Shown piece after piece: positions 27,393-37,700 of a DNA stretch of 64,000 bases. Numbering within the stretch: the stretch's first letter is position 1; each line of letters begins with the position of its first letter. A model generated the notes under the pieces. That model did no database searches. It was not told the DNA's origin and worked only from the letters and a program-made list of their open reading frames with translations. The DNA comes from Pseudomonadota bacterium (lineage in GTDB: Bacteria; Pseudomonadota; Gammaproteobacteria; Ga0077536): contig JADJYF010000011.1 of the NCBI GenBank assembly GCA_016719885.1, positions 124,001 to 188,000 on the forward strand, written 5' to 3'. The translations under genes and the position numbers were made by a program.

Positions 27393-28526
27393 ATGAACGA
27401 GAGCGAGGATCTGCTGCGTTTCGCCGTGGAAGGCGCGCGGCTCGGCACCTGGCGCTGGAACCTGGTCGACAACAGCGCCCGCTACTCGGCGCGCTCGGCG
27501 CGCCTGTTCGGCCTGCCGCCCGGCCAGGCCCTGGATCGCGCCCTGTCGTTCCGCATGATCCATCGCGACGACCGCGCGCTGGTCGCCAACACCATCGAAC
27601 AAGCCATCGCCAGGCAGGGCGACTGCGAGTTCGAATTTCGCGCGGTGTGGCCCGACGGCAGCGTCCACTGGCTGATCTCGCGCGGCCATGCCCGTTATGA
27701 CGAGGCGGGACGCGCGCTGTACATGGACGGCGTGATGTGGAACATCGACGCGCGCAAGGCCGCCGAGCAGGATCATCAGCGCCTCGAGGCGCAGTTCCTG
27801 CGCGCGCAGAAGATGGAGGCCATCGGTCAGTTGGCCGGCGGCATCGCCCACGACTTCAACAACATCCTGACCGGTGTGCTGGGCTACGCCAAGCTGGCGC
27901 TGGCCAACAAGCAGCTCGACGCCGACAGCAAGGTGCGCGGCTACCTGCACGAGATCGTGGTCGGCGCCGAGCGCGCCGCCGACCTCGTGCAGAAGATGCA
28001 GATCTTCAGTCGCGGCCCGCGCAGCGGCGAGCTGGACGCCACGCTCAGCACGCGCGCGGTGATTGAAGAGATAGTGAAGCTGCTGCGCGCCGCGCTACCG
28101 GCTACGCTCACCATCGACGAGACGCTGGAAGACATCCCCGAACTGCCGATAGCGCCGGCCGACATGCACCAGCTGTTGTTCAATCTCGCCATCAACGCGC
28201 GCGACGCCATTCGCGAAGTGCGGGATGTCGGGCGCATGACGGTGGTGCTGCGTGCACCACGCGCACTGGATACGACCTGCAGTGACTGCCGCGCACATTT
28301 CAGCGGCCGCTACGTCGAACTCGCGGTACGCGACGACGGCTGCGGCATCGCCGCCGAGTGCGTGCCGCAGATCTTCGAGCCCTTCTACACCACCAAGGAG
28401 GTCGGCAAGGGCACCGGCCTCGGCATGTCGGTGGTGCACGGCATCATGCACGGCCTGGGCGGCCACATCATCGTCGAATCTCGCATCGGCGAGGGCACCC
28501 TGATCCGCCTGTTGTTCCCGACGTAA
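27393..28526 (+). CDS. sensor histidine kinase with PAS domain
   Basis: This 377-residue soluble kinase has a PAS domain with PAC (about residues 5-125), a phosphoacceptor helix with His153 (GGIAHDFNNILTG) and HATPase_c (about 240-377). Its kinase core closely resembles that of the hybrid kinase at 20.9 kb, including the Cys pair C296-x-x-C299 before DDGCGIAAE and EPFYTTKEVGKGTGLG. It has no receiver domain, so it must signal to a separate regulator, not found nearby. ATG at 27393 is chosen; the frame is open to 27330. Confidence 0.9.
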   Translation: MNESEDLLRFAVEGARLGTWRWNLVDNSARYSARSARLFGLPPGQALDRALSFRMIHRDDRALVANTIEQAIARQGDCEFEFRAVWPDGSVHWLISRGHARYDEAGRALYMDGVMWNIDARKAAEQDHQRLEAQFLRAQKMEAIGQLAGGIAHDFNNILTGVLGYAKLALANKQLDADSKVRGYLHEIVVGAERAADLVQKMQIFSRGPRSGELDATLSTRAVIEEIVKLLRAALPATLTIDETLEDIPELPIAPADMHQLLFNLAINARDAIREVRDVGRMTVVLRAPRALDTTCSDCRAHFSGRYVELAVRDDGCGIAAECVPQIFEPFYTTKEVGKGTGLGMSVVHGIMHGLGGHIIVESRIGEGTLIRLLFPT

Positions 28527-28542
28527 GACGCCGGCGCGGGGT

Positions 28543-28851
28543 TCAGCGCTGCGCCGGCGGCAGCCCGGCGAGGTGCGCCGCGAACACGCGATGGGCCGCG
28601 ATGTCGACCGGCCGATGCTTGACCGTGGTGCTGGCCGGATCGGCGCCGAGGTAATTGCCGCCCTTGCGATCCTCGCGCGGCCGTATCGGTCGCGCGCACA
28701 AGCCGCCGCCGCAGTTGGGACACACGTTGTCCAGCACTTCCTCCACGCAGCGCCGACAGAAGGTGCATTCATAGCTGCAGATCATGGCCTCTTCGCTGTC
28801 GGGCGGCAGCGCGCGGTTGCAGTGTTCGCAGGTCGGTCGCAATTCGAGCAT
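28543..28851 (-). CDS. DUF1272 domain zinc-ribbon-like protein
   Basis: The 102-residue protein begins with LELRPTCEHCNRALPPDS and has the DUF1272 Cys pattern CEHC, CSYECTFCRRC and CPNCGGGL followed by RPIRP. This would hold one or two zinc ions. The C-terminal 40 residues are outside the domain. The function of the family is unknown. It is convergent with the kinase gene. Confidence 0.85.
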   Translation of the reverse strand: MLELRPTCEHCNRALPPDSEEAMICSYECTFCRRCVEEVLDNVCPNCGGGLCARPIRPREDRKGGNYLGADPASTTVKHRPVDIAAHRVFAAHLAGLPPAQR

Positions 28852-28867
28852 GGTCTTGGCTCCGGAC

Positions 28868-28892
28868 TGTGGGTCAGACTTCAGTCTGACAC
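28868..28892. repeat. REP-like repeat, family A single arm (A2)
   Basis: Core GGGTCAGACTTCAGTCTGAC. On the minus strand the DJ-1/PfpI gene reads into it and stops at the TGA inside its palindrome (GTG-TCA-GAC-TGA). Confidence 0.85.
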
Positions 28893-29603
28893 TCGATGCT
28901 GAGGTACGCATGCGGGCCAGCTACTGCGCGCGCGATGCTCGAGATGGGCCTCGAGCCGTTCGAGTTCGGGCCCGAACAAACCCAGCACCTGCTCGCGGAT
29001 CGCGGCCGGCGCGGTGGCGGGCGAGCCGCAGTCGAAGGGCGGCGCCGGCTGGTACTCCAGCAGCAGTTGAATGGTCTGCGCGAGCGGCGCGCCGCCCACT
29101 TCGGCCACCACCGTCAACGCGAAATCGATGCCGGCGGTGACGCCGCCGCCGGTGATGCGATTGCCGTCCACCACCACCCGTGCCGTTTCCACCGCGACTT
29201 TCTCGTAACGACGCAAGTGCGGCAGGCAGGCCCAATGGGTGGTGGCGCGATAACCGTCGAGCAGGCCCGCCTCGGCCAGGATCAGGGCGCCGGTGCACAC
29301 CGACGTCACGTAGCGCGCACCGCCGCCCAGGCGTTGCAGGCAAGCCTGGGTGCGCGCGTCGCGCATCGGTCCCAGCACATCGCCGGCGCCCGGCACCACC
29401 AGGATGTCGAGCGGCGGACAATCGTCGAAATCATGATCGGGCGTGAGACGCGCGCCGCAATCGCTCAGCACCGGCGTCTTGTCACGCGCGAACGTGAAGG
29501 CATGGAATTGCGGCACGAAGGCGAACACCTGCAACGGGCCGAAGCCGTCCAGCATGGTCATGCCGTCGAACAACAGGATGCCGACCTTGAGACGTGTATC
29601 CAT
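28881..29603 (-). CDS. DJ-1/PfpI family protein
   Basis: The 240-residue protein is a class I glutamine amidotransferase-like DJ-1/PfpI protein: KVGILLFDGMTMLDGFGP, LVVPGAGDV, and the nucleophile elbow VTSVCTGALILAEAG with its Cys. Relatives include isonitrile hydratases, chaperones and regulators. It begins one base inside the stop of the GlxA-type gene and is its operon partner. The last residues and the stop lie in a family A repeat, so the original C-terminus may have been different. Confidence 0.88.
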   Translation of the reverse strand: MDTRLKVGILLFDGMTMLDGFGPLQVFAFVPQFHAFTFARDKTPVLSDCGARLTPDHDFDDCPPLDILVVPGAGDVLGPMRDARTQACLQRLGGGARYVTSVCTGALILAEAGLLDGYRATTHWACLPHLRRYEKVAVETARVVVDGNRITGGGVTAGIDFALTVVAEVGGAPLAQTIQLLLEYQPAPPFDCGSPATAPAAIREQVLGLFGPELERLEAHLEHRARSSWPACVPQHRVSD

Positions 29604-30637
29604 CAGTGTTTGCTCCGCGTTGAGCTTGGGGATGTGGGGGACGATTCGAAACGCGTGCGGTAATCGCGCGGGTTGACACCGAGGCGCCGCAGGAAAGCGC
29701 GGCGCAGGCGCTCGCTGGCGCCGAGGCCGCAGGCGCCGGCCACGCTGTCTACCGAATGCTCGCCGCGTTCCAGGTAGCGACGCGCGGCTTCGATGCGCAG
29801 GCCTTCGACGAAGCGCGCCGGCGTCACGCCGAGCTCGGCCTGGAAGACCCGCGCGAAATGGCGCGGGCTCATGGCCATGCGCGCGGCCAGCGCGTTGACG
29901 CTGAGATCTTCATCGAGGTGCGCGGGCATCCACGCGCACAGCTCGGCCAGCGTGCCGCGGCTGGGCGCGCGCGGCGGCAGCAGCGTGCTGAACTGTGACT
30001 GGCCGCCGGGGCGCCTGGCATACAGCAACCAGCGTCGCGCTATTTCGAGCGCCAGCGCCGACCCGTGTTCCTGTTCGACAAGGTGCAGGGCGAGGTCCAT
30101 GCCGGCGGTCACGCCGGCCGAGCAGTAGTACTTGCCGTCGTTGACGAAGATCGCCTCGGCGTCGAGCTCGACGGCCGGAAAGCGCGCGCGAAAATCCGCG
30201 CTGTAGGCCCAGTGGGTGGCGGCGCGTCGGCCGTCGAGCAGGCCGGCCGCGGCGAGCAGGAAACTGCCGGTGCAGATCGACACCACGCGCCGCGCGCGCT
30301 CAGCCTGGCGCGCGATGAAGCGCAGCAGCGCGGGACGTGTCAGCGCCTGCTCGACACCCACGCCGCCCGGCACCAGCAGCGTGTCGATGGCGATGCGCGT
30401 GGCGCTGGCCAAGGGTTCGCTGTCGAGGCTGAGACCGCTCGGGAAGGTGCGCACCAGGCCGCCGTGTTCGGACACCGTCAAGGCGCGTTGCCGACCTTGG
30501 CGTGTGCGCGCGCCGGCCGCGCACAGGATGTCCAGCGGCCCGGCGATGTCGAGCACTTCGGCGTCCTCGAACGCCAGCATGACCAGCGCACCGCGCGGCG
30601 CGGCGGGTGATGGGGTGGCACGGCTTGGTGTTTTCAT
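29603..30637 (-). CDS. GlxA-type AraC family transcriptional regulator
   Basis: The 344-residue protein has an N-terminal DJ-1/PfpI-like domain (about 13-190; VVSICTGSFLLAAAG at the elbow) and a C-terminal AraC pair of helix-turn-helix motifs (about 225-330; LSVNALAARMAMSPRHFARVF, then VAGACGLGASERLRRAF). It should sense a metabolite and control genes, probably including the DJ-1 gene with which it overlaps. ATG at 30637 is chosen; upstream codons in the open frame lie in the divergent gap before glnD. Confidence 0.9.
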   Translation of the reverse strand: MKTPSRATPSPAAPRGALVMLAFEDAEVLDIAGPLDILCAAGARTRQGRQRALTVSEHGGLVRTFPSGLSLDSEPLASATRIAIDTLLVPGGVGVEQALTRPALLRFIARQAERARRVVSICTGSFLLAAAGLLDGRRAATHWAYSADFRARFPAVELDAEAIFVNDGKYYCSAGVTAGMDLALHLVEQEHGSALALEIARRWLLYARRPGGQSQFSTLLPPRAPSRGTLAELCAWMPAHLDEDLSVNALAARMAMSPRHFARVFQAELGVTPARFVEGLRIEAARRYLERGEHSVDSVAGACGLGASERLRRAFLRRLGVNPRDYRTRFESSPTSPSSTRSKH

Positions 30638-30784
30638 GGCGCCAGCATGGCCTCGCGGCGGTATGGCAGCAATGACTTCCTGCCCACCATTTCTGCCATC
30701 ACCGACCGGCGCGCGCCTGCCTTTCGCCGCGCGCCTCGACTTGCTACGCTCCGACTGTAGCGGCCCTCCGCGGGAGGCCGTCCC

Positions 30785-30791
30785 AGGGGAG
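30785..30791 (+). promoter_or_regulatory. ribosome binding site of glnD
   Basis: AGGGGAG nine bases before GTG 30801; it decides the start within a frame open far upstream. Confidence 0.6.
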
Positions 30792-30800
30792 CCCGTCCAC

Positions 30801-33395
30801 GTGCTGGATATCGATCTTCGCGAGTTTGCCAAGGCGCGTCGCCAGGCCATCATGGCAGCCGCCGACAACCGCCTCGATGCCCAGCAGGGCGGCCGCGCCA
30901 TCGTCAAGTACGTGAGCGGCGCGGTCGATGAGCTCATCGTCGACCTGTGGCGACGGGTGGCGGGCGATGCGGCACGCGGCGTCGACGTGGTGGCGGTAGG
31001 CGGCTACGGGCGCGCCGAACTGTGCCCGCATTCCGATTGGGATCTCTTGTTCCTGGTGCCGAACGCCGACGACGCGCGCGTCGACGCGGCGATCAAGACC
31101 TTCGGCCAGACGGTGTGGGACAGCGGCGCCCATCTCGGCCACGCGGTGCGCACCGTCAAGGAGGCGCGCAAGTTTGCCCGCGACAATCACCAGGCGCGCA
31201 CCGCGCTGCTCGAATCGCGCATGGTCAGCGGCAGCGGCGCGCTCTACGCCGAACTGTTGAAGAGCAGCGGCCAGCAGCACTGGAGTCGCCGCGAACGCAT
31301 CGAGTTCTGCACCCTCAAGATAGACGAATGCACCGATCGGCGCCGTGCCCAGGGCGATACCGCGTTCTGCATGGAACCGGAACTCAAGAACGGCAAGGGC
31401 GCGCTGCGTGACGTCAGCACCATCTTCTGGTTGTCGATGGCCTGGTACGGCGTGCCGACCGCGCGCGAGCTGATTGGCCAGGGACTGGTGTCGGACGACG
31501 AGTTCAACGCCTTCGTGAAGAGCCGCGATTTCCTGTGGCGGGTGCGCAGCGCACTGCATCTCGCCACCGGTCGCGAGACCGACAAGCTGCGCTTCGATCT
31601 GCAGCCCGAACTCGCGGCGCGTTTCCGCTATCGCGACAGCGAACGCTCGAGCGCGGTGGAACGCTTCCTCAAGAATTATTTCCTCAACGTGCGCACCATC
31701 GCCGACCTGGCGGACATCTTCCTGCTGCACTTCGAAGAGCAGATCAAGCCCGGCGGCCGCCTGCGTCGGCGGCGCAGGCTCGACGGCGGTATCGAGGTGC
31801 ATGGCAGCGAGGTCGGCGTGTACGACGTCGACGCCTTTGCCGCCGATCCGCACAATCTCATCCGCATTTTCGTCGAGGCGCAGAAAGAGCGGCGCTTCCT
31901 CAACAGCCGCGCGCTGCGCATCGTGCGCAAACATGCACGCCTGGTCGATGCCGCGCTGCGCGTGTCGACGCGCGCCAACGACATGCTGATCGCGATCCTG
32001 CGTTCGCCGCGCAATGTCGCGACCGCGCTGCGCCAGATGCACGAGACCGGCGTGCTGGGGCGCCTGATCCCCGACTTCGGGCGCATCACCGGCCACTGCC
32101 AGTTCGATCGCTACCATCACTACACGGTGGACGCGCACACCATCCGCGCCATCGACATCCTGCGTGATTTCCGCCTCGGCGAAGGCCAGTTCATCACCAT
32201 GCCGCTGGCCTCGAAACTGATGCCGGCGCTGGAGCGGCCCGAGCTTTTGTATATCGGCTTGCTATACCACGACATCGCCAAGGGCCGCGGCGGCGATCAT
32301 TCCGAGATCGGCGAGAACCTCGCGCGGCGTTTCTGCCGGCGCCTGGGCTTGTCCCACGACGACGGCGAACTGGTGGCGTGGCTGGTGCTGCACCACCTGC
32401 GTTTTTCCAAGACCGCCCAGCACTACGATCTGTCCGACGTCGGCGTGATTGCCGAGTTCTGCCGCTTCGTCGGCGATCACGAGCGCCTGGTCTACCTGTT
32501 CCTGTTGACGGTCGCCGACGTCACGGCGGTCGGGCCGGGCGTGTGGACGGACTGGAAGGGCACGCTGTTCGCGCAGCTCTATCGCGCCGCCGATGCCTTC
32601 CTGCGCACCGGCCAGGTATTGCCGGCCGATCACGCCGAGCGCCTGCAGTCGCGGCGCGACAGCGTGCTGGGTCTCGCCGGCCCCGCCGAGCGCGATACCG
32701 TCGCGACCTCGCTGGCGGCGGTATCGAATTCACTGATGCTGCATTTCCCGCCGGCGCGCCTGTTGGACCTGTGTCGCCTGCTGGCGCGCGACAGCGGCGC
32801 CCATCTCGAGGTCAACGAATCGATGGGCTACACCCAGGTGCTGGCCTGGGGACACGACAGGCCCAAGCTCTTTTCCCATCTCACCGCCGCGCTCGCCAAC
32901 GCCAACACCAAGGCCCTGACCGCCCACGCCTACGCCTTGCGCGACGGACGCATCCTCGATGAATTCCACATCACCGATGCCAACGACGTGGCGGTGAGCG
33001 AGCGCGACCAGATGGAACGTTTGCGTCGGCGCCTGGAAGCGGTGCTGGCCGGCGAGGAGCCGCCCGCCATCAAGCGCCCGGCCAAGCCCGACGTGTTGAT
33101 GAAGGCGCTGCCGGTCGAGGTGCGCAGCCTCGAGGCCGCCGCCAAGTCGGTGACCGCCATCGAGGTGGTGGCGGCCGATCGCAAGGGCTTGCTCGCGACC
33201 CTCGCCGCCGCCATCGCCGACGCCGGCGTCGACCTGCGCGGCGCCAATATCGCGACCTTCGGTGAAAAGGCGGTCGACGTGTTCTTCGTGCACGATGGCC
33301 ACGGCCAGAAGCTCGCCGATGCCGACGTCGAACGACTGATCGAAAAGCTGCAACTAGCGGCGGAATTGAATCCGCCGGAAAGCGCCGCGGCCTGA
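30801..33395 (+). CDS. glnD: [protein-PII] uridylyltransferase/uridylyl-removing enzyme
   Basis: The 864-residue protein has the GlnD plan and size. The nucleotidyltransferase domain shows VGGYGRAELCPHSDWD at 66-81. The PII-UTase helical region and HD domain follow, with HHYTVDAHT and LLYHDIAKGRGGDHSEIG as metal site. Two ACT domains lie at the C-terminus (about 690-770 and 800-864), which bind glutamine. It uridylylates PII under nitrogen limitation and removes UMP when glutamine is high. The GTG start with AGGGGAG upstream is chosen, since the frame upstream crosses the divergent gap. The family usually starts about here. Confidence 0.95.
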   Translation: MLDIDLREFAKARRQAIMAAADNRLDAQQGGRAIVKYVSGAVDELIVDLWRRVAGDAARGVDVVAVGGYGRAELCPHSDWDLLFLVPNADDARVDAAIKTFGQTVWDSGAHLGHAVRTVKEARKFARDNHQARTALLESRMVSGSGALYAELLKSSGQQHWSRRERIEFCTLKIDECTDRRRAQGDTAFCMEPELKNGKGALRDVSTIFWLSMAWYGVPTARELIGQGLVSDDEFNAFVKSRDFLWRVRSALHLATGRETDKLRFDLQPELAARFRYRDSERSSAVERFLKNYFLNVRTIADLADIFLLHFEEQIKPGGRLRRRRRLDGGIEVHGSEVGVYDVDAFAADPHNLIRIFVEAQKERRFLNSRALRIVRKHARLVDAALRVSTRANDMLIAILRSPRNVATALRQMHETGVLGRLIPDFGRITGHCQFDRYHHYTVDAHTIRAIDILRDFRLGEGQFITMPLASKLMPALERPELLYIGLLYHDIAKGRGGDHSEIGENLARRFCRRLGLSHDDGELVAWLVLHHLRFSKTAQHYDLSDVGVIAEFCRFVGDHERLVYLFLLTVADVTAVGPGVWTDWKGTLFAQLYRAADAFLRTGQVLPADHAERLQSRRDSVLGLAGPAERDTVATSLAAVSNSLMLHFPPARLLDLCRLLARDSGAHLEVNESMGYTQVLAWGHDRPKLFSHLTAALANANTKALTAHAYALRDGRILDEFHITDANDVAVSERDQMERLRRRLEAVLAGEEPPAIKRPAKPDVLMKALPVEVRSLEAAAKSVTAIEVVAADRKGLLATLAAAIADAGVDLRGANIATFGEKAVDVFFVHDGHGQKLADADVERLIEKLQLAAELNPPESAAA

Positions 33396-33431
33396 CCGCC
33401 GGCGCACCGATTCCTTTGGGGGGAGACCAGC

Positions 33432-34568
33432 GTGACCGTCGTCACCACTGTTGAAGATCTGCGCGTATTGATGAAGAAGCGCGTGCCGCGCATGTTCTAT
33501 GACTACGTCGACACCGGCTCGTGGACCGAGAGCACCTACCGCGCCAACGAAGCGGATTTCAAGCCGCTGAAGTTCCGCCAGCGGGTGGCGGTCAACATGG
33601 AGAACCGCTCGCTGCGCACCACCATGATCGGCCAGGACGTGGCGATGCCGGTCGCGATCGCGCCCACCGGCTCGACCGGCATGATGCATGCCGACGGCGA
33701 GATCCTGGCGGCGCGCGCGGCCGAGAAGTTCGGCATTCCGTTCACGCTCTCGACCATGAGCATCTGCTCGATTGAAGACATCGCCGCGCATACCAAGGCG
33801 CCGTTCTGGTTCCAGCTCTACGTGATGCGCGATCGCGCTTTCGTCGAAGGCCTCATCGATCGCGCCAAGGCCGCCGGCTGTTCGGCCTTGATGTTGACAC
33901 TGGATCTGCAGGTGCTGGGCCAGCGCCATCGCGACATCAAGAACGGCCTGTCGACGCCGGTCAAGCCGACGCTCGCCAACCTGCTCAATCTCGCCCTGCA
34001 TCCGCGCTGGTGCTTAGGGATGCTCGGCACCCGGCGCCGCAACTTCGGCAACATCGTTGGCCACGTGAAGGACGTCGACAACATCGGCTCGCTCGGTGAG
34101 TGGACCGCGCGCCAGTTCGATCCGCGCCTGTCGTGGGCCGATGTCGAATGGATCAAGCAGCGCTGGGGCGGCAAGCTGATCCTGAAAGGCATCATGGACG
34201 TCGAAGACGCACGCCTGGCCGCGGACAGCGGCGCCGATGCGCTGATCGTGTCCAATCACGGCGGCCGTCAGCTCGATGGCGCACCGAGTTCAATCTCGGC
34301 GCTGCCCGCCATCGCCGACGCCGTCGGTTCGCGCATCGAAGTGTGGATGGACGGCGGCATACGCAGCGGCCAGGACGTGCTGAAGGCCTGGGCGCTGGGC
34401 GCGCGCGGCACGCTGATCGGCCGCTCGTTTCTCTATGGCCTGGGCGCGCTGGGTGAAGTGGGCGTGGCCAAGGCGCTCGAGATCATCGCGCGCGAACTCG
34501 AACTCAGCATGGCGTTCTGCGGCCATACCGATATCAACCGCGTGGATTCGAAGATCCTGATCCCGTAG
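33432..34568 (+). CDS. FMN-dependent alpha-hydroxy acid dehydrogenase (L-lactate dehydrogenase type)
   Basis: The 378-residue protein is of the glycolate oxidase/LldD family: YDYVDTGSWTE at the start, APTGSTGMMHADGE, FWFQLYVMRDR, Lys in LILKGIMDVEDA, and the active-site SNHGGRQLDGAPSS with catalytic His and substrate Arg. It oxidises an L-2-hydroxy acid to the 2-keto acid. The GTG start is preceded by GGGGGGAG. The stop TAG is part of a family B repeat, directly after a Pro codon. Confidence 0.92.
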   Translation: MTVVTTVEDLRVLMKKRVPRMFYDYVDTGSWTESTYRANEADFKPLKFRQRVAVNMENRSLRTTMIGQDVAMPVAIAPTGSTGMMHADGEILAARAAEKFGIPFTLSTMSICSIEDIAAHTKAPFWFQLYVMRDRAFVEGLIDRAKAAGCSALMLTLDLQVLGQRHRDIKNGLSTPVKPTLANLLNLALHPRWCLGMLGTRRRNFGNIVGHVKDVDNIGSLGEWTARQFDPRLSWADVEWIKQRWGGKLILKGIMDVEDARLAADSGADALIVSNHGGRQLDGAPSSISALPAIADAVGSRIEVWMDGGIRSGQDVLKAWALGARGTLIGRSFLYGLGALGEVGVAKALEIIARELELSMAFCGHTDINRVDSKILIP

Positions 34569-34588
34569 GCGCGAATTTATTCGCACAT
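34564..34588. repeat. REP-like repeat, family B (B4)
   Basis: Variant GTAGGCGCGAATTTATTCGC; its TAG is the stop of the hydroxy-acid dehydrogenase gene. Confidence 0.8.
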
Positions 34589-34618
34589 TCGCTGCATGCC
34601 GAGCCGCCAATGCCACGA

Positions 34619-34688
34619 ATGTCAGACTGAAGTCTGACCCACAAGAGAAGTAGTCATCAGGCCTGTGGGTCAGACTTCAGTCTGACAT
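34619..34688. repeat. REP-like repeat, family A inverted pair (A3)
   Basis: Two complete facing arms (GTCAGACTGAAGTCTGACCC and GGGTCAGACTTCAGTCTGAC) separated by about 22 bases, between convergent genes. Confidence 0.9.
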
Positions 34689-34718
34689 TGGCACCCGGGC
34701 CCGCCTGACGCATTGGAA

Positions 34719-34743
34719 CGTGCGAATGAATTCGCACCTACAG
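34719..34743. repeat. REP-like repeat, family B (B5)
   Basis: Inverted copy GCGAATGAATTCGCACCTAC, 12 bases beyond the stop of the GH94 gene. With B4 it brackets the A3 pair. Confidence 0.85.
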
Positions 34744-34754
34744 GGCCTCCGCAT

Positions 34755-37700
34755 TCAGAAGGTCTCGATCTCCCACGCGTTCTCGCCATCGCGCATGAAT
34801 CGCCGAACATCCGCCAGCGCAAGCGTCACACCGGCCTCGCGATAGGGATTGGCGAGCGCCTGCCCCGTCAATGGCGCGCCGTTGAGACGCACGCTCTTCA
34901 CGCCATGTCCCCGCGTGCCGACGCGATAGGTGTAGCGACAATCGTGGCCGGCGAGCGGCAGGCTGACGGCCAGCCCATCCAGCGATGTCGGCATCACCGG
35001 GTCGATGTGCAGATCGCGGCCGGCGAGTCTCAAGCCCAACAGGCTGCGAATGAGGATGGCGATGGCGAGACCGGGGCCGCTCGAATACACGCGCCAGCCG
35101 CCGTCAAAGGCAATCTCGCCGCGCGCGATGCGGCCGTAGTCCTCGAAGGCCGCGTAGCGATCGGGGAAGGCGGCGTCGGAACTCGAGTAATAGCAATGGG
35201 ACGGGCGCGGCGACGCGCCCGGCAGGCGTTGCGCGAGACCGATGGGATTGACCAGGTTGAGCGCGGCAAAGAATGCGTCGGCGCGGCCGACATGGGCCAG
35301 CGCCTCGGCATAGCGCAGGTGGGCGTGGGTGTACATGAGGCCGATCTCGCGGCCGAAGAACGCCGCGCTCTCGGCGCGTTGGAACAGGCTGGTCGGGCCG
35401 CCGCGATAGCGCATGGGCTTGTCGAACAGGCGCGCGCCGTCGGGGCCGAGCAGGTGCTGCTCGATGAGCGCCAGGTGCCGCGCGGCCTGGGGAGGCGTGA
35501 GGATGCCGCTCAGGATCGCATGGGGAATCGGCAGCATGCTGTAGTGCAGGCCGGTCAGCGTGTCGCGTGGATGCAGGAGATAGTCACGACTGCCATCGGC
35601 GCGGGTGTGCATGTAACCGGGCACCACCTCGTCGATCACCAGCAGCCGCTGGAAATCCTGTTCGATGCGGCGCGCCATCTCACGCAGGGAATCGGCGCGC
35701 GCGGCGTGGGCGCCGCCGCCGAGGCTCGCGGCCAGGGTGTTCAACATCTGGAAATGCAGGGTCACGGTCCAGGCACTGCACAGCTCGTCGCGCAGCTGCG
35801 CCGAGGCCGGCTGCATCGAGTCGTTCCAGTCACCATGGCCGTAGGCGATGAGCAAGGTACCGGGCAGGCAGTGCGCCTCGATATGGGCGAGTGCGCGCTC
35901 GACGTGTTGCCACAGCGTCGGCACGCCGTCGCCGGCCTGGTGAAACGCCACACGCTCGTCGAGGAACGCCAGATCGTGACTCGCCTCCAGATACCGCGCC
36001 AGCGCCATCAAGGGCCAGAAGATGATGTCGCCATGGGAATCGCCGGCGCGAATCTCGCGCTCGCGCTGGAAGAACGTGAACCACTGCGGCCAGTCGCCGG
36101 CCTCGTTCTGGGCGGCGAACACGCGCAGCAGCAGGTCGCGCGCCGGCGAGAGCTGGCCGAGCGCCAGCAGCATCTCCAGCGGACCCTGGCAGATGTCGCG
36201 CGAGCCCCAGCCGCCGCCGGTGAATTGTTCGAGTCCGCGCGGCGCGAGGTAATGCACCAGCGCGTTGTCGGCGAACCACGGCAGCACGGCCGACCATTGG
36301 CGGATTTCCTGCGCCTGCGCGCTGTGCGGCGCGATGTCGAGCCGCATGGCGTTCGCCATCGCCACCGGCGCGCCTAACAGCGACGCCGCGATCGGCGGCG
36401 CGTCGAGCAGCTCGCCTGTGAACGTGAAGCGCGCGGCGATGCACGGCGCGGTGCGCAGGCACACATAGGGCGTGTCGTGGGCCTGTCCGTCGTCGAACAG
36501 CAGCTCATCGCCGCCGCAGGCTTCGAGCACGGTGTCAGCGGCGGCGCGCAAACGGAAGCCACGCGTGCCGAAGCGCGCGGCGACGGCGCTACCGGCGTGG
36601 GCATGCATGAATACGTCCTGGCCTTCACGCCGCCACGCGACGGCGCCGGTATCAGCGCCATCGTCATCGTCGAGCGCGATGTGGTTGGCGAGCAGCACGC
36701 GCAGCGGCGTGCCGCGCCGCACGTGGAATTCGACATCGATGCGATGCGCGACTTCATCGGCGCGCGTTTCGACTTCGAGCTCGTGCTCGGCATCGCGATA
36801 GAACCAGCGACAGCCGCGCGGCGTGACGGTCCATGCCGACGGCTGGTCGAGCAGGCGCCAGCCGCCCTGCTGTTCGACGAACGCGCGCTGGCCGAGCGCG
36901 CGGAACAGGCCGAGATAGCCGCGCGCCGACGACAGCAGTCGATTGATGCCGACATGGCCCTGGGTCAGCATGGAATTGAACACGCCGCCCATCAGCACGG
37001 TGCTGGTCAGCGCACCTTCGTCCGGCACCAGTGCGCCACCGCTGCGCAGGATCTGGGCATGGGCGCGCTGCACGGCGTTCTCCTTGGCCGGCGATACCCA
37101 GTGCAGGTCGCCGGCATGGAAGCTCGCGATGGTCTCGGCGCCGCGCTTTTCTTCGACCCGCGGCGCGCCGAGCTCCGCGACGAAGGACGCCAGCGGCGCG
37201 GCCTCGGCGGTAAACAGCGGCGCGCTGGTGAAGAGCGTGCGTGGCAGCGCGACCAGCGTGACGGTCGATGCCATCTCGGTATCGGGCTGTGCTTCCGGCA
37301 GCGCGCGCGCGGCCTGCAGGCGCTCGAGATCGGCGCCGCCGCTGGCGCTCGCATGGTCGGCCTCGAAGCAGCCGACGAAGCCGCGTTGCGCGCTCATGCC
37401 CGGCGCGAGTGTGAGCGGCGCGTCCTGCAGGCAGACCAGTGCGTGTTCGTGTTGCAGGCGCATGCCGGCCAGGCCGTCGACCAGCGCGACGGCCTCGGCG
37501 CCGGCGCGCGTTGCCGTACCGTGAAACTGCAGTGCATCGGTCGAATAGCTGACCGCGCGATGCAGCGAGGCGATGAGACACCAGGGATGACGGCCGCCCA
37601 TGGCGAGGTTCTGGCGCGTGGCGATGACGCGACCGTGCGCGGCGTCGAACAGCGGCGTGTGGTCGAGATACTGGCTCGCGAAGTATTCGCTGGTGCGGAT

